Positions 22,017-33,790 of a DNA stretch of 64,000 nt are shown piece after piece. Made by a program: the position numbers and the translations under genes. The notes under the pieces were generated by a model. It was given only the letters and a program-made list of their open reading frames with translations. It searched no databases and was not told where the DNA came from. Origin of the DNA: Xylocopa sonorina (Eukaryota > Arthropoda > Insecta > Hymenoptera > Apidae); the NCBI RefSeq assembly GCF_050948175.1, contig NC_135198.1:10677001-10741000 (forward strand), given 5' to 3'. Positions within the stretch are counted from its first letter, which is position 1, and each line of letters begins with the position of its first letter.

Positions 22017-25000
22017 TGGTCTTGGTCGTCCTGCTTCTGGCTCCTCTCATCTTCCGGCTCGCCCTCTCCGCTGTCTAGTGCGATCACCTCCCGTTAGCTT
22101 TCGGCAGGCCAGACAGGGTCGACATTGTTTCAACCAGCCGAGGTGTCGCTCTCTCTTTCCGCACGCTCTCCGTCGAGATCTCATTCCGCCGTTATGGTTT
22201 CGCGCTTCGTTCTTAGCACTCAACATTTTTACGCTCGCCCCCGCGCTTTTGTTTCTCGCCTTACCCCGCCACCTTTTCACGGCCGCGCTTTTATTACAGC
22301 TCGGGGAACCGGATGATGGAACGTCCTACCCGTCCGTGATCCAACCCCATCCCCGTTAACTTTCAACTACAAATGGATCCACCTTTTTCCAGGCGACCGT
22401 GGCAAGCCTCGACCTCCTTATCTCGCCGCGGACCAACGATAACGGGGAAAACGTTCCCTGGCAAATTCCTTTTTTCCCTCTTCTATTCGGCGAATCGACG
22501 CGAAAGGGATCGGAAAATTGCTGTCAACAGAGATCAGAAATTTCCATGCCCGTGTCGATCGTGTACAGCGTGCAATTTCTTTGTAACAGAGTTGAAAAGC
22601 ACCGCTGCAAACATCTTCCTGTTCCCTGGTCCCTGTCTCTTTAAAATCCTCCGAGCGTCAGAAAGAACTTTAACAAGTTCCCCGCAGTTACCCCTTAGCA
22701 GCGTTTCCGAAGTAATATACCCACGTATCGCGCGAACAGACGCCGCGATTTAACGGCGTTTGCAGACTCCAGACAAGGGATGCTCTTTGTTTGCGCCAAT
22801 ATTTACCCGCCGACTAAATTACTTCCTTCTATAACTCTCTCCTCTTTCGTATCCCGGTCTGCGCGACTTCCCACGCGGGCCGCGCCGTCACGGGAACAAT
22901 TATTGAAAGAACCCGGCTCGCCGGGATCCGCGTAAACAACCCCTCAGCCGCTCGATCATCCCAACCTGTCCCAATTCGATCTCGCCAGCCGCGAACGAAT
23001 TTTAATCGACGCTGATGCCCGTGCGTATTCTTCGCGGCGGTCTCTCTTTTCGCGTTGCACCGCGGAGACTTTACATTTTGGATCGCTTTGACGTAATACC
23101 GGGGCTCAACGCGACAGACGGGCCCGGCTTAAGTTAGCCCCTTTGATGGCTACTGGCAGAGATTCAGACGGGGGAGGGTGAGACGTTTTTGCCCCGGTCG
23201 CCGCAGACGTCCGTCCATACGACTTAGCCACCACTGTCAAACGCCCTTCTTGCCAGCCCCTTTCGACCCCGGGCCACTTTGAATACGGACTTTCTGATAC
23301 GGAAGCCCCTGTCACGGGCAAAGTCCTCCAGAGACGGCCATTGAGGACTGTTTCCTTCGAGGCCACTGGCCATTCTCGAATTAAAATTAAACTCGTACCA
23401 GGGATTCGACTATTGCCTTTTCTAGTCTCTCAATATATTACGATTAATTCCGTGTGTTTCTCTGCAATCCAATTTAGCGATGCGTGCCATTCAACCCTCT
23501 CCTAGCGTTCGTGAAATCGAACTCCGTTCGATCCTTCGCGACGCCCCAACCCCTGGCGTCCTCGAGACGTAGGGCGCGGCGGTTCCTCCGCGACAGATCG
23601 CGTCGACGAAACGTTCCTCTCCATTAAGCAGTAATCGCGAGTCGAGCGGCGATTAACGGCGACGATCGATGATAGGAGACGAGCGCGTCGTAGACGGCAG
23701 CGGGACGTTTCGGAACGGCGCGCGATGTCTGCGCCCGGCCGCGGATCAAAGGTAGAGAGAACCACGGTTTAATATCGCGGAAGTGAACCAGAGACAGGGA
23801 CAGAGGCGGGGAATGGAGAAAGCGTGAACCAGCGAAAGGGATAAATTGGAAAGCGGCGGAGGGGAGGTTGGAAAGCGCCCAGGGGCGTGAAAGCACAACG
23901 AGGGACGGAAGGGGTTGGACCCGGTGGTAGACGATGCGTGTAACGACGAGCGAAAGGCGGCTGGCGCGGGGGTAGAACGTGGGACAATGTCAGTGTCTGG
24001 CACGTCGTAAGATAAAGGGAAAAGTCCGCGGAACGCGGCGCAAACGATGGCGAACAGGCCTCGCGGAAGAAGGTGGTTTCAACGTCGGATGGAAATTACG
24101 TAGGCAGGGCAGGGCACAGAGGAAGCATCACCACGGAAACGCCCCACGGCCGTCCTGTAATCAAGATGGGTATTACATTTCCGGTAATGTCGTTCCGCGA
24201 GTTTGCGCCCCCGCGGATGATGAACTAAAGTGCTGCGAAAAATTCGATCAACCCGGTTTTCCGAACCACCCAGCCTATGGTCCCCCTCTATTTTTTGATG
24301 CCTCCTCTATTGCTCCTTTCGCTTTCTGTCTTTGCGGTTGTTTGTCCTTTCAATGAGCGCCGAGGGTGACCGTGTTTTAGCGTAAATCGAGTTTCGCTAA
24401 TCGTGTGATAAATTATGGAGAATGCAGATTTGACGGGGGTGAACGTTTACCCCGAAGAAAGCTTTCAGAAATATTAAAATGGCGCGTGACGCGAGAAGTT
24501 TGTAAAAAAAGAAGCTGCAGACACGCTCGAATAGAGCCCCCGCGACAAACGGAAGCTTCCATCGAAGCGGAATCGCGGTTTTCACGCTCGCCAACGACGA
24601 AATTCCGATGGGGTGGTCCGCGACTCGTCGATATCCACGGCGAAAGGAGGCGAAAGAGCTCGCGACGCGGCGTCGTTTCGTGTCGTCGCGCAAATCGACG
24701 TCTGCGGCGCGGATTTCCCGTGTCTGTGCGAGGCGTCGCGACGTCTGCCTCGTCGGCGGGATCCCACGGCCGGTCGTGTAATTTTCGAACCGACGGAAAA
24801 TAATTAGAAGGCTCGCACGCGAGCCGTGTTCGCGGGCGAAGTTGAGGGGGTTGATTACTCCTAGGAATACTCGTCGACGACGAAACGGCAATTTAAATTA
24901 GTGGACGAACGCACAGCCGTGTTTCGCGTCGTTGCTGGCCGTGTAGTTTGAAAAAGAATGCATAACGAGCCCGTGTTTGCCGAAATTTCCCGCGGACACG

Positions 25001-25715
25001 AGGCTACTGAATCATTCCTCGCGTCGTCGCTCGTCGTTCTCCTTTTTGGTTTAAAATTTCCTAGAGGACGCTTCGCCTATCGCTTCGAGCGATTTCCTAC
25101 GAACTGAGGGTGCTCTTTAGTCATGTTCACCCTGCGTCTTTCGATTTCTCGAATGGTAGTACTGAAATTTTACAGCAACGTAAATCCTCGCTTATTTTTG
25201 GGGGTTGGTAACAAATATGCGACAACTAATAAAGAACGGAAAGAGAAATGTGAATAAAAAATCAGAATCGCTCGTATAATAATGCCCGGTAGTAGCAGAA
25301 TCGAGCCAGCTGGTCTCTATCAAAGCGAATTAATCAAGATCCCGCGGGGCAGTCGCGGGTGCGTCGCTAAACTCCCGAATAATATCATCCATCACGAAAA
25401 GGTGGTTTTAACGGCCGGTTTCCACCGCACACGGGCCGCAATTGCGTGTTCACCGTGAAGTGATCACGTCACATGTGGCCAACGGCGATCGTATCGACTC
25501 GGATGGAACCGCGCGCGTCCAACACAGGCTCGCGTGTGTACACCGAATAACCAGAGAGAGTCCAACTATCGCGCGTATCCGCGTTTCCTCGGTTTCCCAT
25601 CTCCAAACGCCACCCTCCGTTTTGTCTATCTTTCCCTCGTCCCCTGTTTCGTTCCGTCTGCTTTGCGGCCACGGAAACGACCGTTCCTCCCCCAAACGAA
25701 CGCAACACGCGCGCG
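22017..25715. other. No gene recognised
   Basis: No supported gene. Several frames of 80-165 codons overlap one another on both strands (for example 24397-24891 minus against 24405-24803 plus). A 16-bp near-perfect palindrome, GGCTCGC-AC-GCGAGCC, lies at 24810-24825. Near 25459-25477 GTGATCAC and CACATGTG palindromes lie close together. Confidence 0.4.
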
Positions 25716-25730
25716 CCCCCCCCCCCCCCC
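25716..25730. repeat. Poly-C run (C15)
   Basis: Fifteen C in a row, directly after a CACGCGCGCG stretch. Long C/G homopolymers are rare in insect DNA; the complement is a G15 run able to form stacked G structures. Length may be uncertain because sequencing often miscounts such runs. Confidence 0.85.
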
Positions 25731-27070
25731 ACGAAACGTTCGAAAGGAGCAGAAGAATTAATTAATCCTGCCTGTTCGTTGCATTTTACATAAGCCCCCC
25801 ATCTCATCGCGTGCACGCTTCCAATTTACCGTGCCAGCGGATTCTACAGGGAAACTAGACTGACGCGTTGCATTTTATCCGGCTCGATAATTATGTTTCT
25901 GGTTGTGACGATGATTATCACTCGGCTAGATGGACATTCTGCCATTCGAATGGGGGTAGTTCGCGTGGATCAGGGCTCCTGGCAAGGTACACCGGTGTTT
26001 TGGCCGAAGGAAAATCGATTATAAATATGTATCTTCGAGTGAAGCGAACGCAAAGTTAATCACACTTCGACACGTGACGAGCTGAAAATCGAAACGGTGA
26101 ACTGGGCGATACTAATTGCTCGCAGGGATCGATGAACTCGTCGATCCTGTTTCTTAATTGATTATTGTTCGACAAACAATGGATCCGCCGGGTCGAGGCT
26201 ACGCTCCAGTAATAACACACCGTACTTTCTTTTGCCTTCCGCCATTAGACAGATCATTCTCGCCCCCTCGACCCGTGTATCAGTCCGCGGAACGCGCCGA
26301 TTAAGGGTTTCGACGATTAATCAACGTCCATGTTAACAGGCACGTCGCTGAGCTCGCCTCCGGGCCCGGGCAACGCGCATCAATTAATCGACGTCTCTAT
26401 CAACTGACGTCTTGATTAACTTGATCAAAGGCCCCCAGCGCGATTTGCTCTTTTTCCCGAGCGTCTTCGACGATGACTCCACGGCTCGCTTTTCGAGCGT
26501 CGATCCTCCCCGAGGAACGAGAAGCGAGCAAGTTGATTAACGCGAGATCGATGCGCGACATCGAACGGTCTACGCGGTTTAGATAAAAATATACGACCGT
26601 GAGAAACGCGGACTGCTGGAATTAAACTGTTGGAGGATGGCAACGTTTAAATTTCGAGGGGGGAATCGAATAAATTATCAGCGAGAACCCTTGCCGATAA
26701 CCAATACCAGCTGGGGGGAATTCATTACGAAATGCAAACCGCGCGAACTTGTTCCGAACTAGCTTAAGGATACACGCGGTTTAGGAAAATTGATGCCTCG
26801 AGGCTTTGAATCGCCTGAACGAAATTCATTGCCAATGTTACGTCGCGCACCGTTCGTACAACTGCGTGAAAGAAAGGGAACGAGACCCAAAAAAAGATGG
26901 GAAAACTAAAACGTTGCTCTATGAGGATGCGTCGGACCGGCGCGCGGGAGTAAATAATGAAACTTTATACATCGACGCGAGTTGTTTGCGGTGTTTTTTC
27001 ATCGCATGAAGTGGAACTGTCTAGACGCATTCAGCGCTTCTGCAACACTGCCAGGAACACCTTTACGGTG
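25731..27070. promoter_or_regulatory. Possible motif-rich non-coding stretch
   Basis: Within gene-free DNA I see: an inverted repeat GGATCGA / TCGATCC (26126-26132 and 26141-26147); paired SOX-type half-sites ATTGTT and AACAAT five bases apart (26164-26180); and GATCAAAGG (26423-26431), the reverse of the TCF/Pangolin core CCTTTGATC. This is a loose grouping over 300 bases and may be chance. Confidence 0.25.
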
Positions 27071-27262
27071 CTCTCTCTCTCTCTCTCTCTCCCTCGCAAT
27101 TTCCCGCAACGCGCCACCAACCCCTTCCGCCCTCTCTCCCTCTCACACACACACACACTCTTTTACTCTTACCGCTGTTTTTTATCGTCTATTTCTTGCC
27201 CCGCGTTTACTTTTTTCCCTCCTTTGCCGCGGGTTTTTTTTACTTTTTCTTTTTTTTTTTTT
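27071..27262. repeat. Compound simple-repeat tract (CT)10, (CA)7, T13
   Basis: (CT)10 at 27071-27090, pyrimidine-rich spacer, (CA)7 at 27144-27157, more pyrimidines, then T13 at 27250-27262. The whole 190-base stretch is almost pure pyrimidine on the plus strand apart from the CA block. Open frames through it are repeat translations. Confidence 0.85.
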
Positions 27263-30200
27263 CGTTTAGTACATAGCTCCGGGCGTTGCGTTCCTCCGCA
27301 GCCTTTTTGTCCGTGGACCGGTGCGTTACACTTGAAAACGGTTACAGAAGGCTGGCTGGCACGGCGAGGGTCCGCGTCGACGGGCCGTGGCAACGCAGCC
27401 GCGGCTTCGATTCAACGAAACTACGCGAGGAATCCAACCCCCTGGCAGGGCGACGCGCCGCCGCCGCCGCTATCTCGCTCGTCGTCCGCCCGCTGAGAAA
27501 CGTTTCCGCTTTATTAAAACTGAAAGCCGGGGAACGCGCGACGCCGACGAAAAACTATCGCCTCTGGGACGGCTGCGCGCGACGACGATTGTTCTACCCC
27601 TCGTTCTTTGTGCGCATCCCCCGTAACGACTCTCCTAGTGGTTATTGAGACGCTTACGGAACGATCGAAACAGTCGAGATTCGAGTCTACTTTCTTTTCT
27701 TCTTTTTTTTATAGAAAATCTCGATACACAATCTATGCACGCGGTTCTAAACATTTTATATGCAGAATGGAAGAGCGGAAGACAGAGGAGCGTGTGTGCC
27801 ACTGCTTATCCAAAGATAAAGGAGAATCGCACGCGTAGGAGCTGGATAATCCACGATGTGGAAAAAGTCGGGGTTTAATATCGAGGATCGATGGGCGCGA
27901 AGACAGGAGTTCGAAAGCACTGTAAGCTCCCGTTAAAGACGAGGCGGAGGGTGGGCGGTGGATAAAAGTTCGCGAGTTACGCCGCGGAATAACAGTTTCG
28001 AGGCGCCCGATCCTCGGCCAGCGGAAGAGCACACCTATCGCCGGGAATTTGCGTGCCCGGAAATGCTTGTTCCTCGAGCGGTTCCCAACAGCCAGCACCG
28101 CGCGGAGCGGCTCGCAATTCTTCCCGCGAATAACGCCCCGTAACGCCGCGTTTTAATCCACGGGACGCGGGAGACTCGTGTCGTATTGTAAATTCTCCCC
28201 GTTGCGCAATCTTGGATCGGCCCAGCTGGAAACCGATGAAACGTTCTGGCAGCGATCGCCGATCCAGACGATCATGCGAATGCTGATGAACGTCCTCCTT
28301 CCGTGCTCGACCTACATTCCATCCCCCTCGCGACGTGGCGATGTGCCATCCACCACGCTGGGGACGTTTTATGGAGAAACGTTTTACGAGACGAACGGGC
28401 CGGGAAAGCGAATGGGGGTAGGGATTTCTTTGGGATATCGAGATTGATTTTTTTCTTTTTCCTTTACATTTTCCTCCGTCCTCTTCGCCTTTTTTTTTTA
28501 AGTCGACGAGGGTACAGAGGGTTCCATAATCGACGCGCGCGAAGATACGATCGAGTTTTATATTATAAGGCGATGGTTTTCGAAATTGTTTGCTTGATCT
28601 AGTTTTTGTTTTACGCGGTGCTCGGCGTAAAGCGAAGATTGAGTGTCGCTAGCATAAAGGCTGGTGGGAATAGACGCCTGCGAAATTGCCCTGTTATGAT
28701 ACACCCTATATATACGTACGTCGGTTTTTTGGCAAGGAGGCGAGCGGGCGCTCGCGAAGCGTTCCGCCAGTTTTCTTTTAATTTTCCGGCAAATGATTTC
28801 GAACGATCGTCCCACTCGAATTCCCGCCGCGATTCGTTGCCGCCGTCGACTTGAGAATAGCCGGGAGATTCTACAAAGTTGCGAGTTCAACTGCGAGTGT
28901 ACCACTATGTTACGATCGAACTGCACGATGGCGCTATCGTTGTAGGGAACTCGAAAATAGGGTATAATTCGGGTAACGAGAATTCTATTCCGAATTTCTT
29001 TCTAGAAGAGAGTGGGAATCGTTGTTAAGAGGGGGAAATAAACTTTTACGACAGCTGAGCTCAGTCTGGTAGCCGTAGAATCTTTTAATTAAAAAAAACT
29101 GAAACCAAACATTCGCATGATTATCCCCCGCGCAATCTTCGCGAGCCACTCTTTTCAATTTCACCCTACCATTAAAGCTCAACAAAGGGTTGCGTGGTCT
29201 CTAATGTTCCGCCGCTACCAATTAAAGCAGCCAGGATCGAACGCGAGAAAGTTTCCCAGACGGCGGCCGGCAAAAAGGGAAGAATTACAATTAATTCTGA
29301 TTCCGTGTATCCTTCCCCCCGGTAGCGGCATCCGCGCGGTCGTGTAATTACAGGAAAATTTGCGAGCCACCCACGGCAGAACTTATCCGCCGTGAGGAAG
29401 CTAAACTTACTCCGAGGCCCGCGCGCGCGAAGTAAAATTTACCTCCGCCGCTAGCAAGGACTTACGCTCGCCTGTAATAGAGTCGCGTGTGCCTTTGCAT
29501 GTAGCGGTTTGTACGTGCTTTCACCGCTATACTTCTTCCGTATAAAACAATTCCCTCCTGAGCAGGATGTACGCACGGCCGCGTGAACGTGAGCTTCTTC
29601 GCGAGTCTCCGTTGATTCCCCGCGGTAAAAAGGGGAGAATGTATAATAGAAATTAAAGCGAGAACGCTGGATGAAAAGCAGCCCTCGCGGCTCGCTTTTA
29701 ATTGAACGAAAAATGCTGCCAGCGAATTTTTCAAACGAGACATACGAACAGCGCGCGCGCGTTATTGTACGAGAATTATTCGAGACATCGTTTCGGGGAA
29801 CGTATCCAGCCGAATAGAATCGCGAAGGGGGTGTCCACAGTCGACGAGCGACGCTGAGAGAGATTGACATAGATTTCTGGGTGTGAATTTATTAAAATTC
29901 AATGGACGTCGCCAGGTTTTCGAAGAACGAATTTCGTCGAGTTGCGAGGATAACAATTTTATCGACGTCCCCTCACCGCGACAACAACGGCGGGCCTGTA
30001 TCCCAGAAATTATCGTCGCGGGTGAAAGTTACGGGAACACGGCCGGGGGGTGGGTTCCCTCCGTTCGAAAGTTCCTCGTTTCCGCGCGAAAGGAAGACAC
30101 GAAACCCTCGTCTTCGAGGCGGACGAATGTATCATTGGGAATGTTTCGCGCGAATATTTGCGGCGTAAGAAACTTTTATTGCTTTAGCGCGGCAATAACA

Positions 30201-31653
30201 ATTCCGCGGCGAAACGCAGTCGTTTCGCCTCGTTTTCGCTCGTTTTCCCGACTTTCCGAGCGACTTCGCGACGCTGTCGGTTGCCACTCGATAGGCGCGA
30301 TTTCAATTCGAGAGAAGCGTCGATACGAAGTACGGCAATTATATCTACGTACGTACGATAAATTGGACAGAAATGTTGGTAGAATTGCCGTGGAGATCGA
30401 TCGAAGCTCGAGAGATTATCAGAGGATCGACGCGCTCTGCAGCGCGGGGCAAACGAAAAAGCGATTGGCTGGATAGCGGTTCCGGGAATTAAGCAAGCTT
30501 TTTGAGTTCTTGTTTGGCAATTACCACAAGCTGTTTCGTTCAATAAAGCAGCCCGTTTCTAGCCGCGATTTCATTTCGTCTTTGCCCCGAGCGAAAATCC
30601 TTCTTAGACCAATCAAATGCTACTCAACCCGGCGCTTCCTTCGCCTCTCTTCTTTTTAGCTCAATTATCTAATGGCTCCGGCGCGGATCGAATCGATGCT
30701 CGCCCTCTGGTATCACGAGTTACCCGGATGAAATGCGTTTTTTCCTCAGAGCCGTATCGACGATAGAGATTTTACGCCCGAAGAATCGTCCGTTTTTTCC
30801 CCCACGATTTATGCTCGAGATTAATAGAGGAATTAGGTCGACTCGCGTTTATATCGGCCGAGGGTTGGTTATTTCTCTCTCCGGTTAATAGGTTCGCCGA
30901 TAAGTTTAAGTATAAGTGAATTTATAAACGCAGCGCGGATTAACCGAACTACGAAATTCACGTACGAATCGCTCGAATAACTGGGAGCGGATCCCTTGAA
31001 ATTTCCAACGGATTCAGAAAGTCGCGCTGAAACGTTCGCGTAATTTACAATGTAGCAAACTGCGCGGGTGGACGTTTAAAGAAGGCTGTCGTCGAAAGTT
31101 ATCGCGTGGTTCACGCACCACTGGTTTCCCTACGTTGAAATTATTTTCTCCGTCTGTCGATCGGTACGCGTTAACCCTTCCACGAATACGGTGGAGCCTT
31201 GTTAGTTGCAATCTCGATAACTTGCACGCGAACGTCGCCTCGTTCATTCCGTCGGTGCACGGTTCCACACGGTTGCTTGGTTACGAGGTGGCAAACAAAA
31301 TGAGCAGCTCGAACGTTCGCTATCTGCGCGCATTATCGTTTTTAATTAACGAGGTTCAAATTCGAGCCGTCAAATCCGAGCGGAGATCGCGAAAGGATAC
31401 GCGGTTCCCCTCGAATTCTCGTGGTCCTTTCGTCTTTCGCGTCTCGCGAGCAACCATCTCGGGTCCTCTGTCAAGTGGCACGCGACAGAGAACGTGCGAA
31501 AAATCGGCGGGAACGGCTACGGAATCCCTCTGGCGACGCCCTACGTGGGACCGGGGCCGTGTCGAAATTAACATTTCTCCTTTGAACCGGTCGATCGCAG
31601 TAACACGAGGCGTGTACACCCCCGTCGATTGGCGTCTCTGCTCTTGTATATGT

Positions 31654-31655
<2 letters not shown>
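27263..31655. other. No gene recognised
   Basis: No supported gene. Frames such as 29883-30476 (plus, 197 codons) and 31135-31704 (plus, 189 codons) are long but arginine-rich, overlap open frames on the other strand, and the second ends in the (GA)n repeat. No RNA gene was recognised. Confidence 0.4.

Positions 31656-31690
<35 letters not shown>
31656..31690. repeat. (AG)17 microsatellite
   Basis: Thirty-five bases of uninterrupted AG dinucleotide, the longest dinucleotide repeat in the window. (GA)n tracts bind GAGA factor in insects. A GCCAT Pho/YY1-type core lies at 31878-31882, about 190 bases downstream. Confidence 0.95.
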
Positions 31691-31691
<1 letters not shown>

Positions 31692-33309
31692 GAGGACGCG
31701 GTGAGCTGCGACACTACGGAATGCTCGCATGCCTTTGGAATCGCGATACCGAAACGAGACGAGGGTTATTGGCCGTTGTCAAAGGGGAGACGGCGACGGC
31801 GGCGACGTCGCCGCGTCGACAACCGAACCAACCCTTTTACGAGGTGTCGGAATTCAGTACAGCCACTCGAGCAAAAAGCCATGCGCCTCGCCCCACGAAA
31901 TTAAGGCCGCGTCGACTATCGCGAGGACAAGAGGACTTTTTTCTTTTCCACCCCGCTTCGTGCGAAGGTCCATGCTTCTCGAGGAAAAGGGGCAATCGAC
32001 GAGGGTCCAACGGACGGGCCTGTTCCTGTTTCGCGGAGATCTCGCTGCCTCTCGATCCGGGATCGGGTAAACAGGGTAATGTGATTTTGTTTGGTTTGCA
32101 CTAGACCGCGGGTGCGATCCAGCCGACTTAGTTCCGTTCGAGGCTCTGTTGACTGGGTTGATGGTGTTTGGCGATTTTGCGAGCGAACTGTGTTCTTTTG
32201 GGAGTGCTTTACAAGCGTTTAATTTAGTATATCGAGCGATGCGGATGCCTACACCCTGCCGCTAGAGAGATCGAAGCGAAACATTCTCACAAGTTCTCGC
32301 TTAACTATTCAGTTACTGTATAAGAACCTCTCGACCTGTGTGTACCCTCTCTGTGTCCAAAGACCACGCCTCGAGTTGGTGCAAGGGTGCTCGTCGACGA
32401 GTTCACACGCAGGTTAAACGCGAAGCGTCCAATAATTCTCCCCAAGATTATTCTTACCTGATTAGTGGATCGGGCAAAGGATTGGTAATCTCGTTGCGTC
32501 GCGAGGCTCACGGTTTCCAGACCGCGTTATTGGTCGGTCGTGACAAATGGCGGTCCATAGAGATGTTTACGAGGTCGGTTTTCGCATCGTGCGAATGTAA
32601 ATTATCTACCGCGGCGTCGTACTGATTGCTAGTAAATTGCGGGCGCACTTGCGTCACTCGGATCGTGGCAACGATTTCGTTCCCGTGGCGTGCGTGCCTG
32701 TTAATTCGATAAGTCGCCAGCCGTGCGTGCTCGCCTCCCGCTTTAGATTTCGTTTAACGAACCATTGTGCCGGTTCGTTATCGCGGCCAGGCTGCGAGTC
32801 CATTTAATAAACGCAAGAATGCGGCGGCCGGATTAATTCTCTCCCCGTATTTTTATTCTCAAACGTTCGTTGCGCGCGAAACGCACGACGAGCGCGTCTC
32901 TGGCTCGCGAACTTGTTCCTGATGAACTTTCCAGCGGTTCGCGCCGGGAGAAGATTCGCGGCCGTTCTGGGATTAAAATTCTTCGCTCGCCACGAACGCC
33001 AATACTCGAAGACGCTCGCGATGCAGCCAGTCGCTGCCTCTCCGTACTCTCGAGGCTCCCGTAAAGTCGAAACATTCGCGGAGATACTCCGCTATCGCGT
33101 GTCTCCCCCCTTGAAACGACTCGTTTCCCTGATAATTCCCAATTAGCGATCCAGCGGGAGCAACAGCCACTCCCCCGGCGTGTCTCCTTAAAAGCGCATC
33201 AGACTGAGCTCTTTCCTCGAGGCGGATACAAAAGCCGCCTCCGTTGGCGAACGGAAGAGGCGAGACGGAGAACGAGCGGCGACGGAACGGAGTGGAAACC
33301 AGCCCGTGA
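31691..33309. other. No gene recognised
   Basis: No supported gene. GGCGACGGCGGCGACGTCGC-type triplets occur around 31789-31812. Open frames on both strands between 31700 and 33150 overlap one another. Confidence 0.4.
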
Positions 33310-33425
33310 GTGGAACGGGACAAGGGGGAGAAACTTGTACCGAAAAGACGAAAAAGAGAAGGAAAAGAAGAAAAAAAAAAACACAGAAAAAAGAACGAGA
33401 GAAAAAAGAAACGAGAGAGATTCCC
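33310..33425. repeat. Purine-rich low-complexity tract
   Basis: The plus strand is almost entirely A and G over about 115 bases, including A11 at 33371-33381. Minus frames through it read as Phe/Ser/Leu runs and are not genes. Confidence 0.7.
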
Positions 33426-33582
33426 TCGTAATGCACCCCGTAAGAGGGTTGGATACGGGCGGAGAAAGGGAGAGTTACGGTGCATCACGCGCTCTCGCGT
33501 ACATATAATTCAGTTTCACGAGTTGCCCGCTCGGCCGCGCCGTAAGCTCCGGAGAATATTAACATATGGATGGGGTTGCGCG

Positions 33583-33680
33583 GTGTGAAGCGCTTATCAC
33601 ACAATGGGGCTGCCCATTGTCATGCAGATTCCCCTTGGCTAATATATAAAATGATCATCAGACAGATCGGGGGAATCCCC
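33583..33680. promoter_or_regulatory. Candidate cis-regulatory cluster of palindromes
   Basis: Three inverted repeats follow one another. GTGTGA (33583-33588) and TCACAC (33597-33602) match T-box half-sites and flank AGCGCT. ACAATGGG (33601-33608) and CCCATTGT (33613-33620) form a perfect 8-bp inverted repeat of SOX-type sites. GATTCCCC (33628-33635) and GGGGAATC (33670-33677) form another, the second part of GGGGAATCCCC (33670-33680), a perfect kappaB/Dorsal-Relish type palindrome. A TATATAAA sequence (33643-33650) lies between. Motif identity is seen; enhancer or promoter role is inferred. No ORF is needed to explain this stretch. Confidence 0.35.
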
Positions 33681-33771
33681 TAATGCTTTAACACCTCGCC
33701 CCGGTCCGGCTGAGCTGTTGCGTTCGTTCGCAAGTGCGGCCATGCGTGATAGGCCAGATACAGCCGATAAT

Positions 33772-33790
33772 TATATGCTAAAGGCATATA
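33772..33790. other. 7-bp hairpin TATATGC / GCATATA
   Basis: Perfect arms at 33772-33778 and 33784-33790 around a TAAAG loop, about 90 bases downstream of the palindrome cluster. It may be part of the same non-coding element. Confidence 0.45.

Noticed and set aside
29883..30476. 197-codon plus-strand frame
   Set aside because: Arginine-rich composition, starts at a non-ATG codon and overlaps a minus frame of 119 codons.
31135..31704. 189-codon plus-strand frame
   Set aside because: It ends as a translation of the (GA)n repeat and overlaps a 124-codon minus frame.
33628..33677. Inverted repeat considered as a microRNA precursor
   Set aside because: Only 8-9 paired bases with a 34-base loop; a pre-miRNA needs a stem of about 20 or more pairs.
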